Below are positions 26,499-36,617 of a stretch of DNA of 64,000 bases, in pieces. Source of the DNA: Gallalistipes aquisgranensis (lineage in GTDB: Bacteria; Bacteroidota; Bacteroidia; Bacteroidales; Rikenellaceae); NCBI RefSeq assembly GCF_014982715.1, contig NZ_JADCJY010000001.1, positions 868,001 through 932,000 of the forward strand. The letters are read 5' to 3'. The stretch's first letter is position 1; every line of letters starts with the position of its first letter. The translations under genes were made by a program, and so were the position numbers. Below the pieces are notes generated by a model. The model saw only the letters and a list, made by a program, of their open reading frames with translations, did no database searches and was not told the origin of the DNA.

Positions 26499-29327
26499 TC
26501 AGTCTTTGGATTGTTCGGCTGCAGGACGTTCATGCCGGGCGAGAAACTGTCCGGTATGACTTTCCTTGCATTTTTCCAACTCACGGGGCGTACCTTCGAA
26601 TACGACGTGTCCTCCGTTGTCTCCTGCTTCGGGACCCAAGTCGATTACCCAGTCCGCACATTTGATGACATCCATGTTGTGTTCGACGATGACGATCGTG
26701 TGACCTTTGGCCATTAGTGCGTTGAATGATGCCAGCAGTTTGTTGATGTCATGAAAGTGCAGCCCGGTCGTAGGTTCGTCGAAAATGAACATAATCGGTC
26801 CTGCCGCATTCTCCTTGAGCAGGAAGTAAGCCAGTTTGACCCGCTGGCTCTCACCGCCCGACAGCGTGGACGACGACTGGCCGAGTTTGATATATCCGAG
26901 CCCTACGTCTTGCAGGGTTTTGAGTTTTTCGACGATTTTCCGGTTGATCGTATCTTTTTCCTTGTATTTTCCGAAAAACTCGATGGCATCGTCTACTGTC
27001 AATTCCAGAACATCGTAGATCGAAAGGTCATGGTATTTGACCTCCAGGATTTCGTCCTTGAACCGTTTGCCGCCGCAGCTTTCGCATTTAAGCTCCACGT
27101 CCGCCATGAACTGCATCCCGACTTTGATGAATCCCTCTCCCTGACACTCCTCGCACCGTCCGCCCGCAATGTTGAACGAAAAATGGGAGGGGTTCATTGC
27201 ATTGTGTTTCGCATAGGGCTGGTCTGCAAAAAGTTTCCGGATGTCATCGTAGGCTTTGATGTAGGTCACGGGGTTGGACCGCGATGATTTTCCAATCGGG
27301 TTCTGGTCCACCATTTCGATTGATTTAAGCAGGGATACGTCTCCTTTTAGTTTCTCGAAACTGCCGGGTTTGAGTCCCGTTTCGTAGAGTTCTCTGCGAA
27401 TGGCCGGATAGAGGATGCCTTTGACCAGCGAGGATTTCCCGCTGCCGCTGACTCCCGTGATGCAGGTGATGACTCCCAGAGGTATTTTTACGTCGATCCC
27501 CTTGAGATTGTTCTCCCTGGCTCCTATGATTTCGATGTAGTTGTTCCACTGACGGTAGTGGGCCGGAGGCTGGATGGATTTGCGCCCCGTCAGATAATCG
27601 GCTGTCAAACTGTTTTTGGCTCGGATCAGTTTGTCGGCCGGACCGCAGAAAACCACTTCACCCCCGTTGTACCCGGCTTCGGGGCCTATGTCCACGATCT
27701 GGTCCGCCGCCCGGATGATTTCCTCCTCGTGCTCCACAACGATCACGGTGTTCCCCAGATCGCGCAGTTGCTTGAGTACGTTGATCAGCCGGTGGGTGTC
27801 CCGGGGATGAAGCCCGATGCTCGGTTCGTCCAGAATGTAGAGCGACCCGGTCAGGTTGCTGCCCAAGGAGGTGGAGAGATTGATCCGCTGGCTTTCCCCT
27901 CCGGAAAGAGTCGAAGAGAGTCTGTCGAGGGTGAGATACCCCAATCCCACGTCCAGCAGATATTGCAAACGGTTGCGTATCTCTACCAGAATACGGCCGG
28001 CGGCTTTCGTGTCGTGTTCGTCCAGTTTCAGTTCCGCGAAAAAAATCGCCAGTTCACTCACGGGCATACGCACCAGATCGGGAATGGTCTTTCCTCCGAT
28101 TTTTACGTACAAGGCCTCTTTGCGCAGGCGTCCTCCGCCGCAGTCGGGGCAGAGGGTTTTCCCTGTATAGCGGGAGAGCATGACCCGAAACTGGATTTTA
28201 TAGCGCTCTCCTTCCAGATATTTGAAAAATTCGTCCAACCCGTGGAAATATTGGTTTCCTCTCCATAACAGGGCTTTCTGTTCCCGGCTCAACTCGAAAA
28301 AGGGAACATGGATAGGGAATCCGAACTTGGAAGCATTGTTTATCAACTGTTCGTTCCACCATTTCATGGTTTCGCCCCGCCAGCAGGCGATGGCTCCGTC
28401 GTAGATCGTTTTCGTCTTGTCGGGTACCACCAGGTCCTCGTCGATTCCGATGACTTTGCCGTATCCTTCGCAGCGGGGACAGGCCCCGATCGGGTTGTTG
28501 AAACTGAAGAGATATTCTGAGGGTTGTTCGAATTCGATACCGTCCGCCTCGAACCGCGAAGAGAATTCTTCCGTGTGGCCGTCTTCCGAAATGATCCGGC
28601 ATACGCCATCCCCGTAGCTGAATGCCCGGGCTACGGAATCTCCGAAACGGCTGAGCGATTCTTCGTCTGAAGCGACACGTCCCCGGTCGATAACGATACC
28701 AATCCGAACCGGATCGGTATCGTTATCGATTTCGGGGAGAAAATCTTCGATCAGTATCGTCTGTCCGTCACAGACGATCCGTTGCAGTCCGTCTTTGAGC
28801 AGCAGGGTCAGTTTTTCGATGATCCCCTGCCCTTCCGACAGCATTAAAGGGGCTGCGATCATCATGCGACTACCGGAAGGCAGCGAAGTGATATAGGTGA
28901 CGACATCGCTGACGTAGTGGATTTTGACCTCTTTCCCAGATACGGGGGAGAATGTCTTTCCTATACGGGCGTAGAGCAGTTTCAGGTAGTCGTATATTTC
29001 GGTCGATGTTCCCACCGTGGAGCGCGGATTCCGGGTGTTGACCTTCTGTTCGATGGCGATGGCCGGAGCAATGCCCGTGATGGAATCCACGTCCGGCTTG
29101 TCGATTTTTCCGAGGAATTGACGGGCATAGGCCGATAGGCTTTCCACGTAGCGACGCTGACCTTCAGCGAAGATCGTATCGAAGGCCAGCGTCGACTTGC
29201 CGGAGCCGGACAGGCCTGTGACGACTACCAACTGGTTGTGCGGAATATCTACCTCTATATTCTTGAGGTTGTGCACTCTCGCACCTTTTATATGAATGGA
29301 TCGTATTTCGTTTTTGTCGCTCATCAT
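26499..29327 (-). CDS. uvrA: Excinuclease ABC subunit A
   Basis: A 942-residue UvrA that finds DNA damage in nucleotide excision repair. Two ABC modules are present: Walker [10 protein letters not shown] near residue 37 and GVSGSGKSS near 640; signatures LSGGESQRI and [12 protein letters not shown]. Zinc-finger pairs [15 protein letters not shown] and [14 protein letters not shown] are intact. Start may be either of two consecutive ATG codons at 29327 or 29324. It heads the unit with the peptidase and methyltransferase. Confidence 0.97.
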   Translation of the reverse strand: MMSDKNEIRSIHIKGARVHNLKNIEVDIPHNQLVVVTGLSGSGKSTLAFDTIFAEGQRRYVESLSAYARQFLGKIDKPDVDSITGIAPAIAIEQKVNTRNPRSTVGTSTEIYDYLKLLYARIGKTFSPVSGKEVKIHYVSDVVTYITSLPSGSRMMIAAPLMLSEGQGIIEKLTLLLKDGLQRIVCDGQTILIEDFLPEIDNDTDPVRIGIVIDRGRVASDEESLSRFGDSVARAFSYGDGVCRIISEDGHTEEFSSRFEADGIEFEQPSEYLFSFNNPIGACPRCEGYGKVIGIDEDLVVPDKTKTIYDGAIACWRGETMKWWNEQLINNASKFGFPIHVPFFELSREQKALLWRGNQYFHGLDEFFKYLEGERYKIQFRVMLSRYTGKTLCPDCGGGRLRKEALYVKIGGKTIPDLVRMPVSELAIFFAELKLDEHDTKAAGRILVEIRNRLQYLLDVGLGYLTLDRLSSTLSGGESQRINLSTSLGSNLTGSLYILDEPSIGLHPRDTHRLINVLKQLRDLGNTVIVVEHEEEIIRAADQIVDIGPEAGYNGGEVVFCGPADKLIRAKNSLTADYLTGRKSIQPPAHYRQWNNYIEIIGARENNLKGIDVKIPLGVITCITGVSGSGKSSLVKGILYPAIRRELYETGLKPGSFEKLKGDVSLLKSIEMVDQNPIGKSSRSNPVTYIKAYDDIRKLFADQPYAKHNAMNPSHFSFNIAGGRCEECQGEGFIKVGMQFMADVELKCESCGGKRFKDEILEVKYHDLSIYDVLELTVDDAIEFFGKYKEKDTINRKIVEKLKTLQDVGLGYIKLGQSSSTLSGGESQRVKLAYFLLKENAAGPIMFIFDEPTTGLHFHDINKLLASFNALMAKGHTIVIVEHNMDVIKCADWVIDLGPEAGDNGGHVVFEGTPRELEKCKESHTGQFLARHERPAAEQSKD

Positions 29328-29374
29328 TCGGAGAATTAGCCGCTAAAGATAACGAAAAACAAGCAATAAAAAGT

Positions 29375-29410
29375 ACAGGAGCATCGGAAATTTCGTTCCG
29401 TTACTCCTGT
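29375..29410 (-). terminator. Terminator of the pyrB-pyrI unit
   Basis: ACAGGAG/CTCCTGT outer arms and a CGGAA/TTCCG inner arm form a two-part hairpin; on the minus strand it is followed by ACTTTTTATT. Confidence 0.75.
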
Positions 29411-29493
29411 GTTGTATTGCTCTGGACGGAATTGCGGATGTGAAGTTATTTCCGCAACACATTATCCGGAATTCGCCTCAGATCGTCGTCGGA

Positions 29494-29958
29494 TTATTTG
29501 ATCAATTCCATCTGTTTTTGATAGGTGATCTTCTCGCAGTAGTGGCATTTGAGGGCGATTTCCTCCCCGTTGATGACTTCGAACGAAGTGGTCATCGGTT
29601 CGTTGTTGGTGATACATTTGGGGTTGGAACACCGGACGAATCCCTCGATGTGCTGTGGAACGGTAATCGTCCGTTTTTCTACCACTTCGAAATTCTTGAT
29701 AATATTCACGACCGCCATCGGGGCGACCAGTGCCAGGCGGTTGATCTCCTCCTGTTGGCAGTAGCGGTCGTTGATTTTGATAATGGCTTTGCTGCCCATG
29801 CGTTTGCTTTCGAGGTTGGTGCCGAACGTCATGCGATGGGTGTCGGTGTCGAGTTTCAGAATCTTGATGATTTTGAACAGGCTGTCCGAGGGAATATGGT
29901 CGATCACCGTGCCGTTCTCGATGGCACGGACTTCCATTCTTTTGTCTGTGGTTGTCAT
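29494..29958 (-). CDS. pyrI: Aspartate carbamoyltransferase regulatory subunit
   Basis: A 154-residue regulatory chain that binds nucleotide effectors and joins catalytic trimers of ATCase. The N-terminal allosteric domain (VRAIENGTVIDHIPSD) and the C-terminal zinc domain with four Cys (CSNPKCITN and CHYC) are both complete. It lies nine bases after pyrB and is followed by a terminator. Confidence 0.96.
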   Translation of the reverse strand: MTTTDKRMEVRAIENGTVIDHIPSDSLFKIIKILKLDTDTHRMTFGTNLESKRMGSKAIIKINDRYCQQEEINRLALVAPMAVVNIIKNFEVVEKRTITVPQHIEGFVRCSNPKCITNNEPMTTSFEVINGEEIALKCHYCEKITYQKQMELIK

Positions 29959-29967
29959 GTTTCCGAT

Positions 29968-30879
29968 CTATTTTTTTACTCCTAACAGATAACTGATGAT
30001 GGCCATTCGGGTATAGACACCGTTTTCGGTCTGGTTGAAATAGTAGGCTTTGGGATTCGAATCCACATCCATGGCGATTTCATTCACTCTCGGCAGCGGA
30101 TGCAGAATGCGCATGTTGGGCTTGGTGTTCTCCAGCATACTGTTGTGCAGTACGTAAACGTTCTTGACCCGCTCGTATTCCATCGGGTCCGTAAAGCGTT
30201 CGCGTTGCACGCGGGTCATGTAAACGATGTCGGCCTTGTCGATCGCCTCGTCTATTTCGCGTTTTTCCTCGAACGGCAGGCCTTTTTCTTTCAGGAACAG
30301 TTTGTATTCGTCGGGCATTTGCAGCTCGGGCGGAGCTACGAAGGTGAATTTCGTGTTGAAATGCGAAAGGGCCTGAAGCAGCGAATGTACGGTGCGGCCG
30401 TATTTCAAGTCGCCGATCATCATGATGTTGATTCCGTCCAAGCCTCCCTGGGTCTTCTTGATGGAATAGAGATCGAGCAGGGTCTGTGAAGGATGCTGAT
30501 TGGCTCCGTCTCCGGCATTTACCACCGGAACTTTCGAAATTTCGCTGGCGTAACGCGGTGCCCCCTCCAGACTGTGCCGCATGACGATCATGTCGCAGTA
30601 ATTGGAAATCGTGGTGATCGTATCGTGGAAGGTTTCGCCTTTCGATACGCTTGTGTTGGCCGTGTCTGAAAAGCCGATAACCCTGGCACCCAGTCTGTTG
30701 ATGGCGCTTTCGAAACTGAGCCGTGTGCGGGTGGACGGCTCGAAGAACAGCGAAGCGATCACTTTCCCCTCCAGTAGAGGCTGGTAGGGATTGGCTTCGA
30801 ATTCTGCCGCCAGTTCCGTGATACGGATAATCTCTTCCTTGGAGAAATCCGTGATGGAAATAAGGTTCTTCTTTCCCAT
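29968..30879 (-). CDS. pyrB: Aspartate carbamoyltransferase catalytic subunit
   Basis: A 303-residue enzyme that condenses carbamoyl phosphate with aspartate in pyrimidine synthesis. The carbamoyl-phosphate loop [26 protein letters not shown] and the HPLPRVNEI motif are present. It pairs with pyrI for a class B type (allosteric) holoenzyme. It starts 33 bases after the yigZ-like gene. Confidence 0.97.
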   Translation of the reverse strand: MGKKNLISITDFSKEEIIRITELAAEFEANPYQPLLEGKVIASLFFEPSTRTRLSFESAINRLGARVIGFSDTANTSVSKGETFHDTITTISNYCDMIVMRHSLEGAPRYASEISKVPVVNAGDGANQHPSQTLLDLYSIKKTQGGLDGINIMMIGDLKYGRTVHSLLQALSHFNTKFTFVAPPELQMPDEYKLFLKEKGLPFEEKREIDEAIDKADIVYMTRVQRERFTDPMEYERVKNVYVLHNSMLENTKPNMRILHPLPRVNEIAMDVDSNPKAYYFNQTENGVYTRMAIISYLLGVKK

Positions 30880-30912
30880 GATCCTTTTTCGTATCTTGTA
30901 ATAAGTTATCTC

Positions 30913-31524
30913 CTACTTATACCCGAGGTGCTCAATCGAGGCATCTTCACATTTTTCCAACCGGGCGAGCAACTCCTCTTCCCTGCTCTGCCGGATGGCG
31001 AGCCGGATCGTGCAGACGTTGTCGAATTTCTGTGCGATCACCTTCGGCTGTATCTCCTTTATCGTTTTCATGATGTCATTCATTGCCAGATAGGAGAAAT
31101 GGACTTCCAGTCGGGCATCTACCGTCCTTTGTTCGATTTGTGCGGCTTCCAATACGGCTACGGCCGATTCACGGTAGGCCGCGATCAATCCCGGCACACC
31201 CAATTTCGTCCCTCCGAAATAGCGGACCACTACGACCAGCAGATCGGTCACCTCTTTCGAAAGCATCTGTCCCAGAATCGGTTTTCCCGCTGTCCCCGAA
31301 GGTTCGCCGTCATCGTTGGCTCTGAATAGAGCCCCTTTAGGTCCGATCCGCCACGCGTAACAGTGGTGGGTGGCATCGTAATGACGCTTCCGCAGAGCAT
31401 CCAGCAGACGTTTGATCTCGTCTTCCTCTTCGATGGGGTAAGCGTAAGCCAGAAAACGGCTTCCCCTCTCTCTGAGAACTGCTTCGGCTGGTGCGACGAT
31501 CGTACGGTAACTGTCTTCCTCCAA
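30913..31524 (-). CDS. IMPACT/YigZ family protein
   Basis: A 203-residue member of the UPF0029 (IMPACT N-domain) family with the C-terminal DUF1949-like part. Motifs include GSRFLAYAYPI, DATHHCYAWRIG, NDDGEPSGTAGKPIL and VVRYFGGTKLGVPGLI. The biochemical role is poorly defined; links to translation regulation come from eukaryotic IMPACT. The start is a TTG at 31524, as no ATG is available between it and the lepB stop 18 bases upstream. Confidence 0.9.
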   Translation of the reverse strand: MEEDSYRTIVAPAEAVLRERGSRFLAYAYPIEEEDEIKRLLDALRKRHYDATHHCYAWRIGPKGALFRANDDGEPSGTAGKPILGQMLSKEVTDLLVVVVRYFGGTKLGVPGLIAAYRESAVAVLEAAQIEQRTVDARLEVHFSYLAMNDIMKTIKEIQPKVIAQKFDNVCTIRLAIRQSREEELLARLEKCEDASIEHLGYK

Positions 31525-31542
31525 TGTGAATGAACTTAAAGG

Positions 31543-32925
31543 TTATTTGATTCCCCTGAACATTCTGCTCCATCGTATCTTGGATGGAAAACTCTTGTCC
31601 TTGTCCAGCGACAGCCATACGAACGAGGCCTTGCCGACGATATGGTCTTCGGGCACGAAACCCCAGAAGCGGGAGTCAGCCGAATTGTGCCGGTTGTCTC
31701 CCATCATGAAGTAGTAGTCCATCTTGAAAGTGTACCGGTCGGCCGGACGGCCGTTGATATAGATTGTCCCTTCCCTGACATCGAGTTCGTTCCCTTCGTA
31801 TGTTTCGATAATTGTCCGGTAGAACGGCAGCGTTCGGAGGTTGAGTTCCACAGAACTTCCTTTGCTTGGAATCCACAGAGGTCCGAAATTGTCTTCATTC
31901 CACCGGTAGAGCGTATCGTGAGGGAATACGGACGGATTGGGTTCTTCCGCGATGTATTGTTCTACGTCCGTCACGTTGCGCATTTTCCGTACCCGGTCCA
32001 GATTTTCGGCCGTGAGCGGAATCATGTAGGTCTGGGTGTATTGGTTGTAGGAAATATCGTCTACCGCCACGCCCATATCTTCGAACGTGTTTTTATTGAT
32101 CGGAGTGCCGTTGGTCTGGATGAAATACATATACTGCATCTTCGGAATTTCCGGAAGCGGTTTCCCGTTGACCGTCAGATGCGAATTTATGATACGGATC
32201 GTATCCCCCGGAATACCTACGCAGCGCTTGATGTAGTTCTCCCGCTTGTCTACCGGACGGGCGATGACGGTGTACTGTTTGTTCAGCATCTCTCTACCCT
32301 CTCGGTCCCCGTAGGTGGCCTGGTATTCGCGCAATACATCGTAATAGGTGGCGGACTGGTTCTCCAGCAGGACGGTGTCTCCGGCCGGGAAGTTGAAGAC
32401 CACCACGTCGCCCCGTTTTACATTTCCCCACCCTTTGAGCCGGTGGTAAGGCCACTGGATCAGTGTGGAAAATGATTTTTTAGTCTGCGAAAAAGGCATG
32501 GTATGATGTACGAACGGGAACGAAAGCGGCGTATTGGGTATTTTGGGGCCGTATGCCACTTTGCTGACACAGAGATAGTCTCCCACGAGCAGTGTCTTCT
32601 CCATGGAGGAGGTGGGGATCACGTACATTTCGAAGAAAAAGATACGGATCAGCGTAGCGACCACTGTGGCGAAAATGATGGCTTCCACCCATTCCATCGA
32701 CTTTTTGTAGGTGCGGCTCCTCGCCTTTTTCGCTTTGTGCTTGCTCCACACCAGCCTGTACATGATTTTTGAAATGTAGATGTCGTAGATGACCGGAATG
32801 CCGAGCAGTAACCACAGGTTGCCTGTCCATACTACGAACCACAATATATAAAGCAGGGAAACCACGCTGAATTTGACCCAGCGGTTTCCCCAGAACTTTT
32901 TCAGTTTGCTCCAGAAATCCTTCAT
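31543..32925 (-). CDS. lepB: Signal peptidase I
   Basis: A 460-residue S26 signal peptidase that cleaves signal peptides at the outer face of the inner membrane. Catalytic Ser is in PTSSMEKTLLVGDYL and catalytic Lys in RENYIKRCVGIPGD; box E is GDNRHNSADSRFWG. Two or three N-terminal transmembrane helices precede the catalytic domain (around 17-50 and 85-110). It is longer than E. coli LepB (324), as in many Bacteroidota enzymes, because of inserts between the motifs. Its start codon shares one base with the dapB stop (TAATG). Confidence 0.95.
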   Translation of the reverse strand: MKDFWSKLKKFWGNRWVKFSVVSLLYILWFVVWTGNLWLLLGIPVIYDIYISKIMYRLVWSKHKAKKARSRTYKKSMEWVEAIIFATVVATLIRIFFFEMYVIPTSSMEKTLLVGDYLCVSKVAYGPKIPNTPLSFPFVHHTMPFSQTKKSFSTLIQWPYHRLKGWGNVKRGDVVVFNFPAGDTVLLENQSATYYDVLREYQATYGDREGREMLNKQYTVIARPVDKRENYIKRCVGIPGDTIRIINSHLTVNGKPLPEIPKMQYMYFIQTNGTPINKNTFEDMGVAVDDISYNQYTQTYMIPLTAENLDRVRKMRNVTDVEQYIAEEPNPSVFPHDTLYRWNEDNFGPLWIPSKGSSVELNLRTLPFYRTIIETYEGNELDVREGTIYINGRPADRYTFKMDYYFMMGDNRHNSADSRFWGFVPEDHIVGKASFVWLSLDKDKSFPSKIRWSRMFRGIK

Positions 32926-33641
32926 TATAAATCCAGTAAATCGTTCATTGAGAACACTCCCGTCTTGTTTTGGATGAATTCGGCCGCCAGTACGGCACCC
33001 ACGGCAAAGCCTCTGCGGCTTTTGGCATTATGCGAAAGGGTGATCACGTCTGCTTCCGATTCGTAAGTCACCGTATGGATACCCGGTACCACGCTGCGGC
33101 GTATGGACTGTACCTCGAGTTCGTCGGGGACGGTCGTCATGCCGTTGACCCATTTTTTCTTGCGGGCGAGATGCGAAACGATGCCATCGGCCAGCGTAAT
33201 GGCCGTACCGCTGGGAGCGTCTTTCTTCTGGGTGTGGTGTACCTCTTCCAGCGTAACGTCGTATTCGGGAAAACGGTCCATCATCCGTGCCAGTATCTCG
33301 TTGAGCCGGAATGTGAGGTTGACCCCGATGCTGTAATTCGAAGCATAGAAAAAGGTACCTTTCCGCTCCTCGCAGAACCGTTTGACTTCGTCGTACCGAT
33401 CGAGCCAAGCCGTCGTTCCGCACACCACGGGTGTGCCGCATTCGAGGCAGGTCATGATATTGGTGAAGGCGGTCTGAGGTGTCGAAAACTCGATGGCCAC
33501 ATCCGCCCGTTTCAGATGTTCGGCATCGAGCTCCGAAGCGTTGTCCCGATCCACGATCAACACTACCCGGTGCCCCCGCTCGGAAAGGACCTTTTCAATC
33601 TCCTTCCCCATCTTGCCGTATCCTATGAGTGCTACATTCAT
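32925..33641 (-). CDS. dapB: 4-hydroxy-tetrahydrodipicolinate reductase
   Basis: A 238-residue enzyme of lysine and diaminopimelate synthesis. Nucleotide-binding GYGKMG is at the N-terminus, FSTPQTAF follows, and the catalytic HHTQKKDAPSGTA motif is complete. The ATG at 33641 places the Rossmann motif at residue 7 as in other DapB; the extended in-frame start at 33665 is unlikely. It heads the dapB-lepB-yigZ-pyrB-pyrI run. Confidence 0.95.
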   Translation of the reverse strand: MNVALIGYGKMGKEIEKVLSERGHRVVLIVDRDNASELDAEHLKRADVAIEFSTPQTAFTNIMTCLECGTPVVCGTTAWLDRYDEVKRFCEERKGTFFYASNYSIGVNLTFRLNEILARMMDRFPEYDVTLEEVHHTQKKDAPSGTAITLADGIVSHLARKKKWVNGMTTVPDELEVQSIRRSVVPGIHTVTYESEADVITLSHNAKSRRGFAVGAVLAAEFIQNKTGVFSMNDLLDL

Positions 33642-33662
33642 GCGTCTTGTTCTATTTAACGG

Positions 33663-33670
33663 CAAATATA
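33663..33670 (-). promoter_or_regulatory. Probable -7 element upstream of dapB
   Basis: TATATTTG on the minus strand lies about 22 bases before the dapB ATG; no clear -33 is visible. Confidence 0.4.
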
Positions 33671-33731
33671 GTGCTTTACCCGCTCTTTTTAAAGAATTGT
33701 ACTGTAAATTACTTTTTTTAAATAATTTTAA

Positions 33732-33739
33732 TATTTTTG
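33732..33739 (+). promoter_or_regulatory. Probable -7 element upstream of truA
   Basis: TATTTTTG matches TAnnTTTG and lies 26 bases before the truA start in a T-rich region without a clear -33. Confidence 0.4.
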
Positions 33740-33765
33740 TGTCATGCGAAACCTGAAACTTCTCT

Positions 33766-34527
33766 ATGCGTTATTTTCTGGAACTTTCCTACAAAGGCAC
33801 TGCCTATAACGGCTGGCAGCGGCAGCCCGATGCCCCTTCGGTGCAGCAGACTGTCGAAACGGCTCTTTCCACCCTGTTGCGGACTTCCGTGGGAATCGTC
33901 GGCGCAGGACGTACGGATACGGGGGTGCATGCCGCCTATTATGTGGCCCATTTCGACACGGTGTCCGAAATAGAGGATACGGCTCGGTTTTGCTACCACC
34001 TGAATGCCCTGATGCCTGCGGATATCGCAGCGGGTACCGTTACGCGTGTGGCTGACGGAGCCCATGCCCGTTTCGATGCTCTTCAGCGTGAATACTTCTA
34101 TCGTATCGTTCCGTTCAAAGATCCGTTCCGAACGGAGACGGCGTGGCTGTATTCCGTGCCGTTGGACGTGGAGCGGATGAATGAGGCGGCCGCGTTGTTG
34201 ATGCATTACGAGGATTTTACCACGTTCAGTAAACTGCATTCGAATAACCGTACCTCTATTTGTCGGATATTCGGTGCCGAGTGGGCCGGGCGCGGCGACG
34301 AACTCGTATTCACGATCCGGGCCGACCGTTTTCTGCGCAACATGGTCCGTTCGATCGTGGGGACGCTGGTGGATGTGGGGCGCGGAAAACTGACCGTGGA
34401 ATCGTTCGGCGACGCAGTGGAGAGCCGTGACCGTTCGCGGGCTTCCGGTTCCGCTCCGGCACAAGGGCTTTTCCTTTCGGATGTGCTTTATCCGGAGGAG
34501 ATATTTCGCAGAACCCGAAGACAATGA
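33766..34527 (+). CDS. truA: tRNA pseudouridine(38-40) synthase
   Basis: A 253-residue pseudouridine synthase. The catalytic Asp is in GAGRTDTGVHA, and the family motifs YNGWQRQP near the N-terminus and FLRNMVRSIVGTLVDVG are present. It modifies the anticodon arm of many tRNAs. It is followed after 27 bases by galK; the two may be co-transcribed although they are unrelated in function. Confidence 0.96.
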   Translation: MRYFLELSYKGTAYNGWQRQPDAPSVQQTVETALSTLLRTSVGIVGAGRTDTGVHAAYYVAHFDTVSEIEDTARFCYHLNALMPADIAAGTVTRVADGAHARFDALQREYFYRIVPFKDPFRTETAWLYSVPLDVERMNEAAALLMHYEDFTTFSKLHSNNRTSICRIFGAEWAGRGDELVFTIRADRFLRNMVRSIVGTLVDVGRGKLTVESFGDAVESRDRSRASGSAPAQGLFLSDVLYPEEIFRRTRRQ

Positions 34528-34554
34528 TTAACCAATATAAATTCACAAGACAAG

Positions 34555-35700
34555 ATGATCTATAAAATTCAGGAAGAGTTCCAAAAACGTTTCGGCGAAG
34601 GCGCCGTTTGCTATGCTTCGCCCGGTCGGGTGAATCTGATCGGTGATCATACGGATTACAATCTGGGTTTCGTACTGCCCGGTGCGATCGACAAAGCGAT
34701 CTACGTGGCGATTCGCCCTGTGGAAGGAACGGTCTGCCGGCTCTATTCGATGGATTACGGCGAGTCGCTCGAACTTGATATGACCGGTTCCCTGCCGGAG
34801 AAACTGTGGGCACGGTTCATCTACGGTGTAGTGCAGGAGATGAAAAAACGAGGTGCCGAAGTCGGAGCCTTCGAATGTGTGTTCGGCGGTGATGTGCCTT
34901 TGGGGGCAGGGCTCTCCTCTTCGGCTGCGTTGGAGAGCGTTTTCGGATACGCGCTCAACGATCTGTTCAGCCTCGGCTTTTCTAGGGCTGATCTGGCGCG
35001 GATCGGGCAGATGACCGAACACAATTATGTGGGAGTGAAATGCGGAATCATGGACGAGTTCGCTTCGCTGTTCGGACAGAGAGGTAAGGTGATCCGGCTG
35101 GATTGCCGTTCGCTGGAATACGAACTGGTGCCGTTCGAACCGGCAGGGTGCCGGGTGATGCTGGTCGATTCAATGGTGAAACACTCTCTGGCATCGTCCG
35201 AGTATAACGTCCGCAGGGAGCAGAGTGAAGCAGGCGTCGCAGTGGTGGCGAAACATGTGAAAGGCGTGGAGAGCCTGAGGGATGTGACGATGGATATGCT
35301 CGATACCTATAAGGACGAAATGGAGCCGGTCGTTTATCGGCGCTGCGCATATGTCATTCAAGAGAATCTGCGGTTGCTGGAAGGTTGCGACTTTCTGAAG
35401 CGAGGTGATTACAAGGCATTTGGACAGAAAATGTTCGGTTCCCACGAGGGGCTCAGCCGGGAGTACGAAGTGAGCTGTGCGGAACTCGATTTCATAGAGG
35501 AGATTGCCCGCAAAACGCCCGGAATGCTCGGGGCCCGGATGATGGGCGGCGGTTTCGGCGGTTGTGTGATCCATCTCGTTGAGGAACAGGCCCATGACGC
35601 CTACCTCGATGAGGTGAAATCCCGGTTTCAGGCCCGTTTCGGACAGATACCTCGTGTGATCGACGTAGTGATCGGCGACGGAGCCCGGAAATTGGCGTAA
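34555..35700 (+). CDS. galK: Galactokinase
   Basis: A 381-residue GHMP kinase that phosphorylates galactose at C1. The galactose signature GRVNLIGDHTDYNLGFVLP, the ATP-binding PLGAGLSSSAALE and the C-terminal GGGFGGCVI are all intact. No epimerase, uridylyltransferase or aldose mutarotase gene is adjacent in this window. A long palindromic terminator follows. Confidence 0.95.
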   Translation: MIYKIQEEFQKRFGEGAVCYASPGRVNLIGDHTDYNLGFVLPGAIDKAIYVAIRPVEGTVCRLYSMDYGESLELDMTGSLPEKLWARFIYGVVQEMKKRGAEVGAFECVFGGDVPLGAGLSSSAALESVFGYALNDLFSLGFSRADLARIGQMTEHNYVGVKCGIMDEFASLFGQRGKVIRLDCRSLEYELVPFEPAGCRVMLVDSMVKHSLASSEYNVRREQSEAGVAVVAKHVKGVESLRDVTMDMLDTYKDEMEPVVYRRCAYVIQENLRLLEGCDFLKRGDYKAFGQKMFGSHEGLSREYEVSCAELDFIEEIARKTPGMLGARMMGGGFGGCVIHLVEEQAHDAYLDEVKSRFQARFGQIPRVIDVVIGDGARKLA

Positions 35701-35783
35701 TTCGGTAAGAAAATTTTGCAGCGACCGGAACACCTGTTTGATGGACATGAACAGATAGGGCTCTTTTCCGAAGCATAACCGGA

Positions 35784-35825
35784 AATACGGGCGGAAAGAA
35801 AATATATTTTCTTTCCGCCCGTATT
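35784..35825. terminator. Bidirectional terminator: 42-bp perfect palindrome
   Basis: The arms 35784-35804 and 35805-35825 are exact reverse complements with no spacer. The GC-rich core and T-rich outer arms suit termination for galK and for the convergent nitroreductase gene. Confidence 0.8.
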
Positions 35826-35862
35826 GATTTATTTTGTCTTTTTGAGTGATGTTCGCCGTACG

Positions 35863-36492
35863 TCACCAAACATTCCTGTGGATTCTGTCTTTCACGCGGA
35901 TGTTTTTTTGTTTGCAGATATGTGCGTCTGCCGCTGCGTAACCGATGGTGAGAAAACAGGTGAATTCATATTCGTCGGGGGCACCGACGAGTTGTTTCAC
36001 GTATGCGGGTTCGTTGCCGATGGGGATACGGAATGCGCACGACAATCCTTCTGCAGTGGCGGCCAGCAAGATGTTTTCCACGGCAGCCCAGGCTGAAGCG
36101 AAATAGTTCAGGGAACTCTGATCTGCCGGTTGGCAGAGGGGATGGTCTTTTTGTCTGAAAAACGGCAGAATGAGGCAGTCGCTCTGCATCAGCATGCGTT
36201 GCTGTTTCGGCAGTGCATCGACGAACATGGCATATTCGTCCCGGTCCATTGTGTTTGCGGCAGCCTCGAGCCCGGTTTGCTGGATGCGGCGGGTGTTCTC
36301 TGTCACGGGGGAAATGAGCCTGGCAATGTTTTCCCGTCCTCGGATGACAATGAATTCGAACTGGCGCAAATGGTCATTGGTCGGAGCCTTGAATGCGGCC
36401 GATAATACCTTTTCTACAATCTCTTCCGATACTTTCCGGGAAGAGAAGTCGCGGATGGTCCTCCGTTTTTCCAATACTTCGTAAAAATCCAT
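35863..36492 (-). CDS. Nitroreductase family protein
   Basis: A 209-residue FMN-dependent oxidoreductase. The N-terminal FMN-binding motif EKRRTIRDFSSRKVSEE and the central SSLNYFASAWAAVENILLAATAEGLSCAFRIPIG are those of the nitroreductase fold. The natural substrate is unknown. A divergently transcribed AraC regulator begins 125 bases away, which may control it. CAAAATTA at 36534-36541 is a possible -7 element on the minus strand. Confidence 0.88.
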   Translation of the reverse strand: MDFYEVLEKRRTIRDFSSRKVSEEIVEKVLSAAFKAPTNDHLRQFEFIVIRGRENIARLISPVTENTRRIQQTGLEAAANTMDRDEYAMFVDALPKQQRMLMQSDCLILPFFRQKDHPLCQPADQSSLNYFASAWAAVENILLAATAEGLSCAFRIPIGNEPAYVKQLVGAPDEYEFTCFLTIGYAAADAHICKQKNIRVKDRIHRNVW

Positions 36493-36533
36493 AGCTGTAA
36501 GGTTTTTATGGTGCTTTGTGTTTGTTCTCCCAG

Positions 36534-36541
36534 CAAAATTA
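36534..36541 (-). promoter_or_regulatory. Possible -7 element of the nitroreductase promoter
   Basis: TAATTTTG on the minus strand lies 42 bases before the nitroreductase start; the -33 is not evident. Confidence 0.35.
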
Positions 36542-36565
36542 CCCCGATTTATTGCTGTGTATTTG

Positions 36566-36597
36566 TTGGTTTGTGCCGATTATTTGTCGTAAATTTG
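36566..36597 (+). promoter_or_regulatory. Possible promoter of the AraC regulator
   Basis: TTG at 36566-36568, a 21-base spacer and TAAATTTG at 36590-36597. It favours the ATG at 36618. Confidence 0.5.
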
Positions 36598-36617
36598 TAT
36601 TTCGTATTTTTTGCAAT

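Noticed and set aside
25506-26717. Plus-strand open frame of about 403 codons
   Set aside because: Antisense to the M16 peptidase and the uvrA end; no motif and no promoter.
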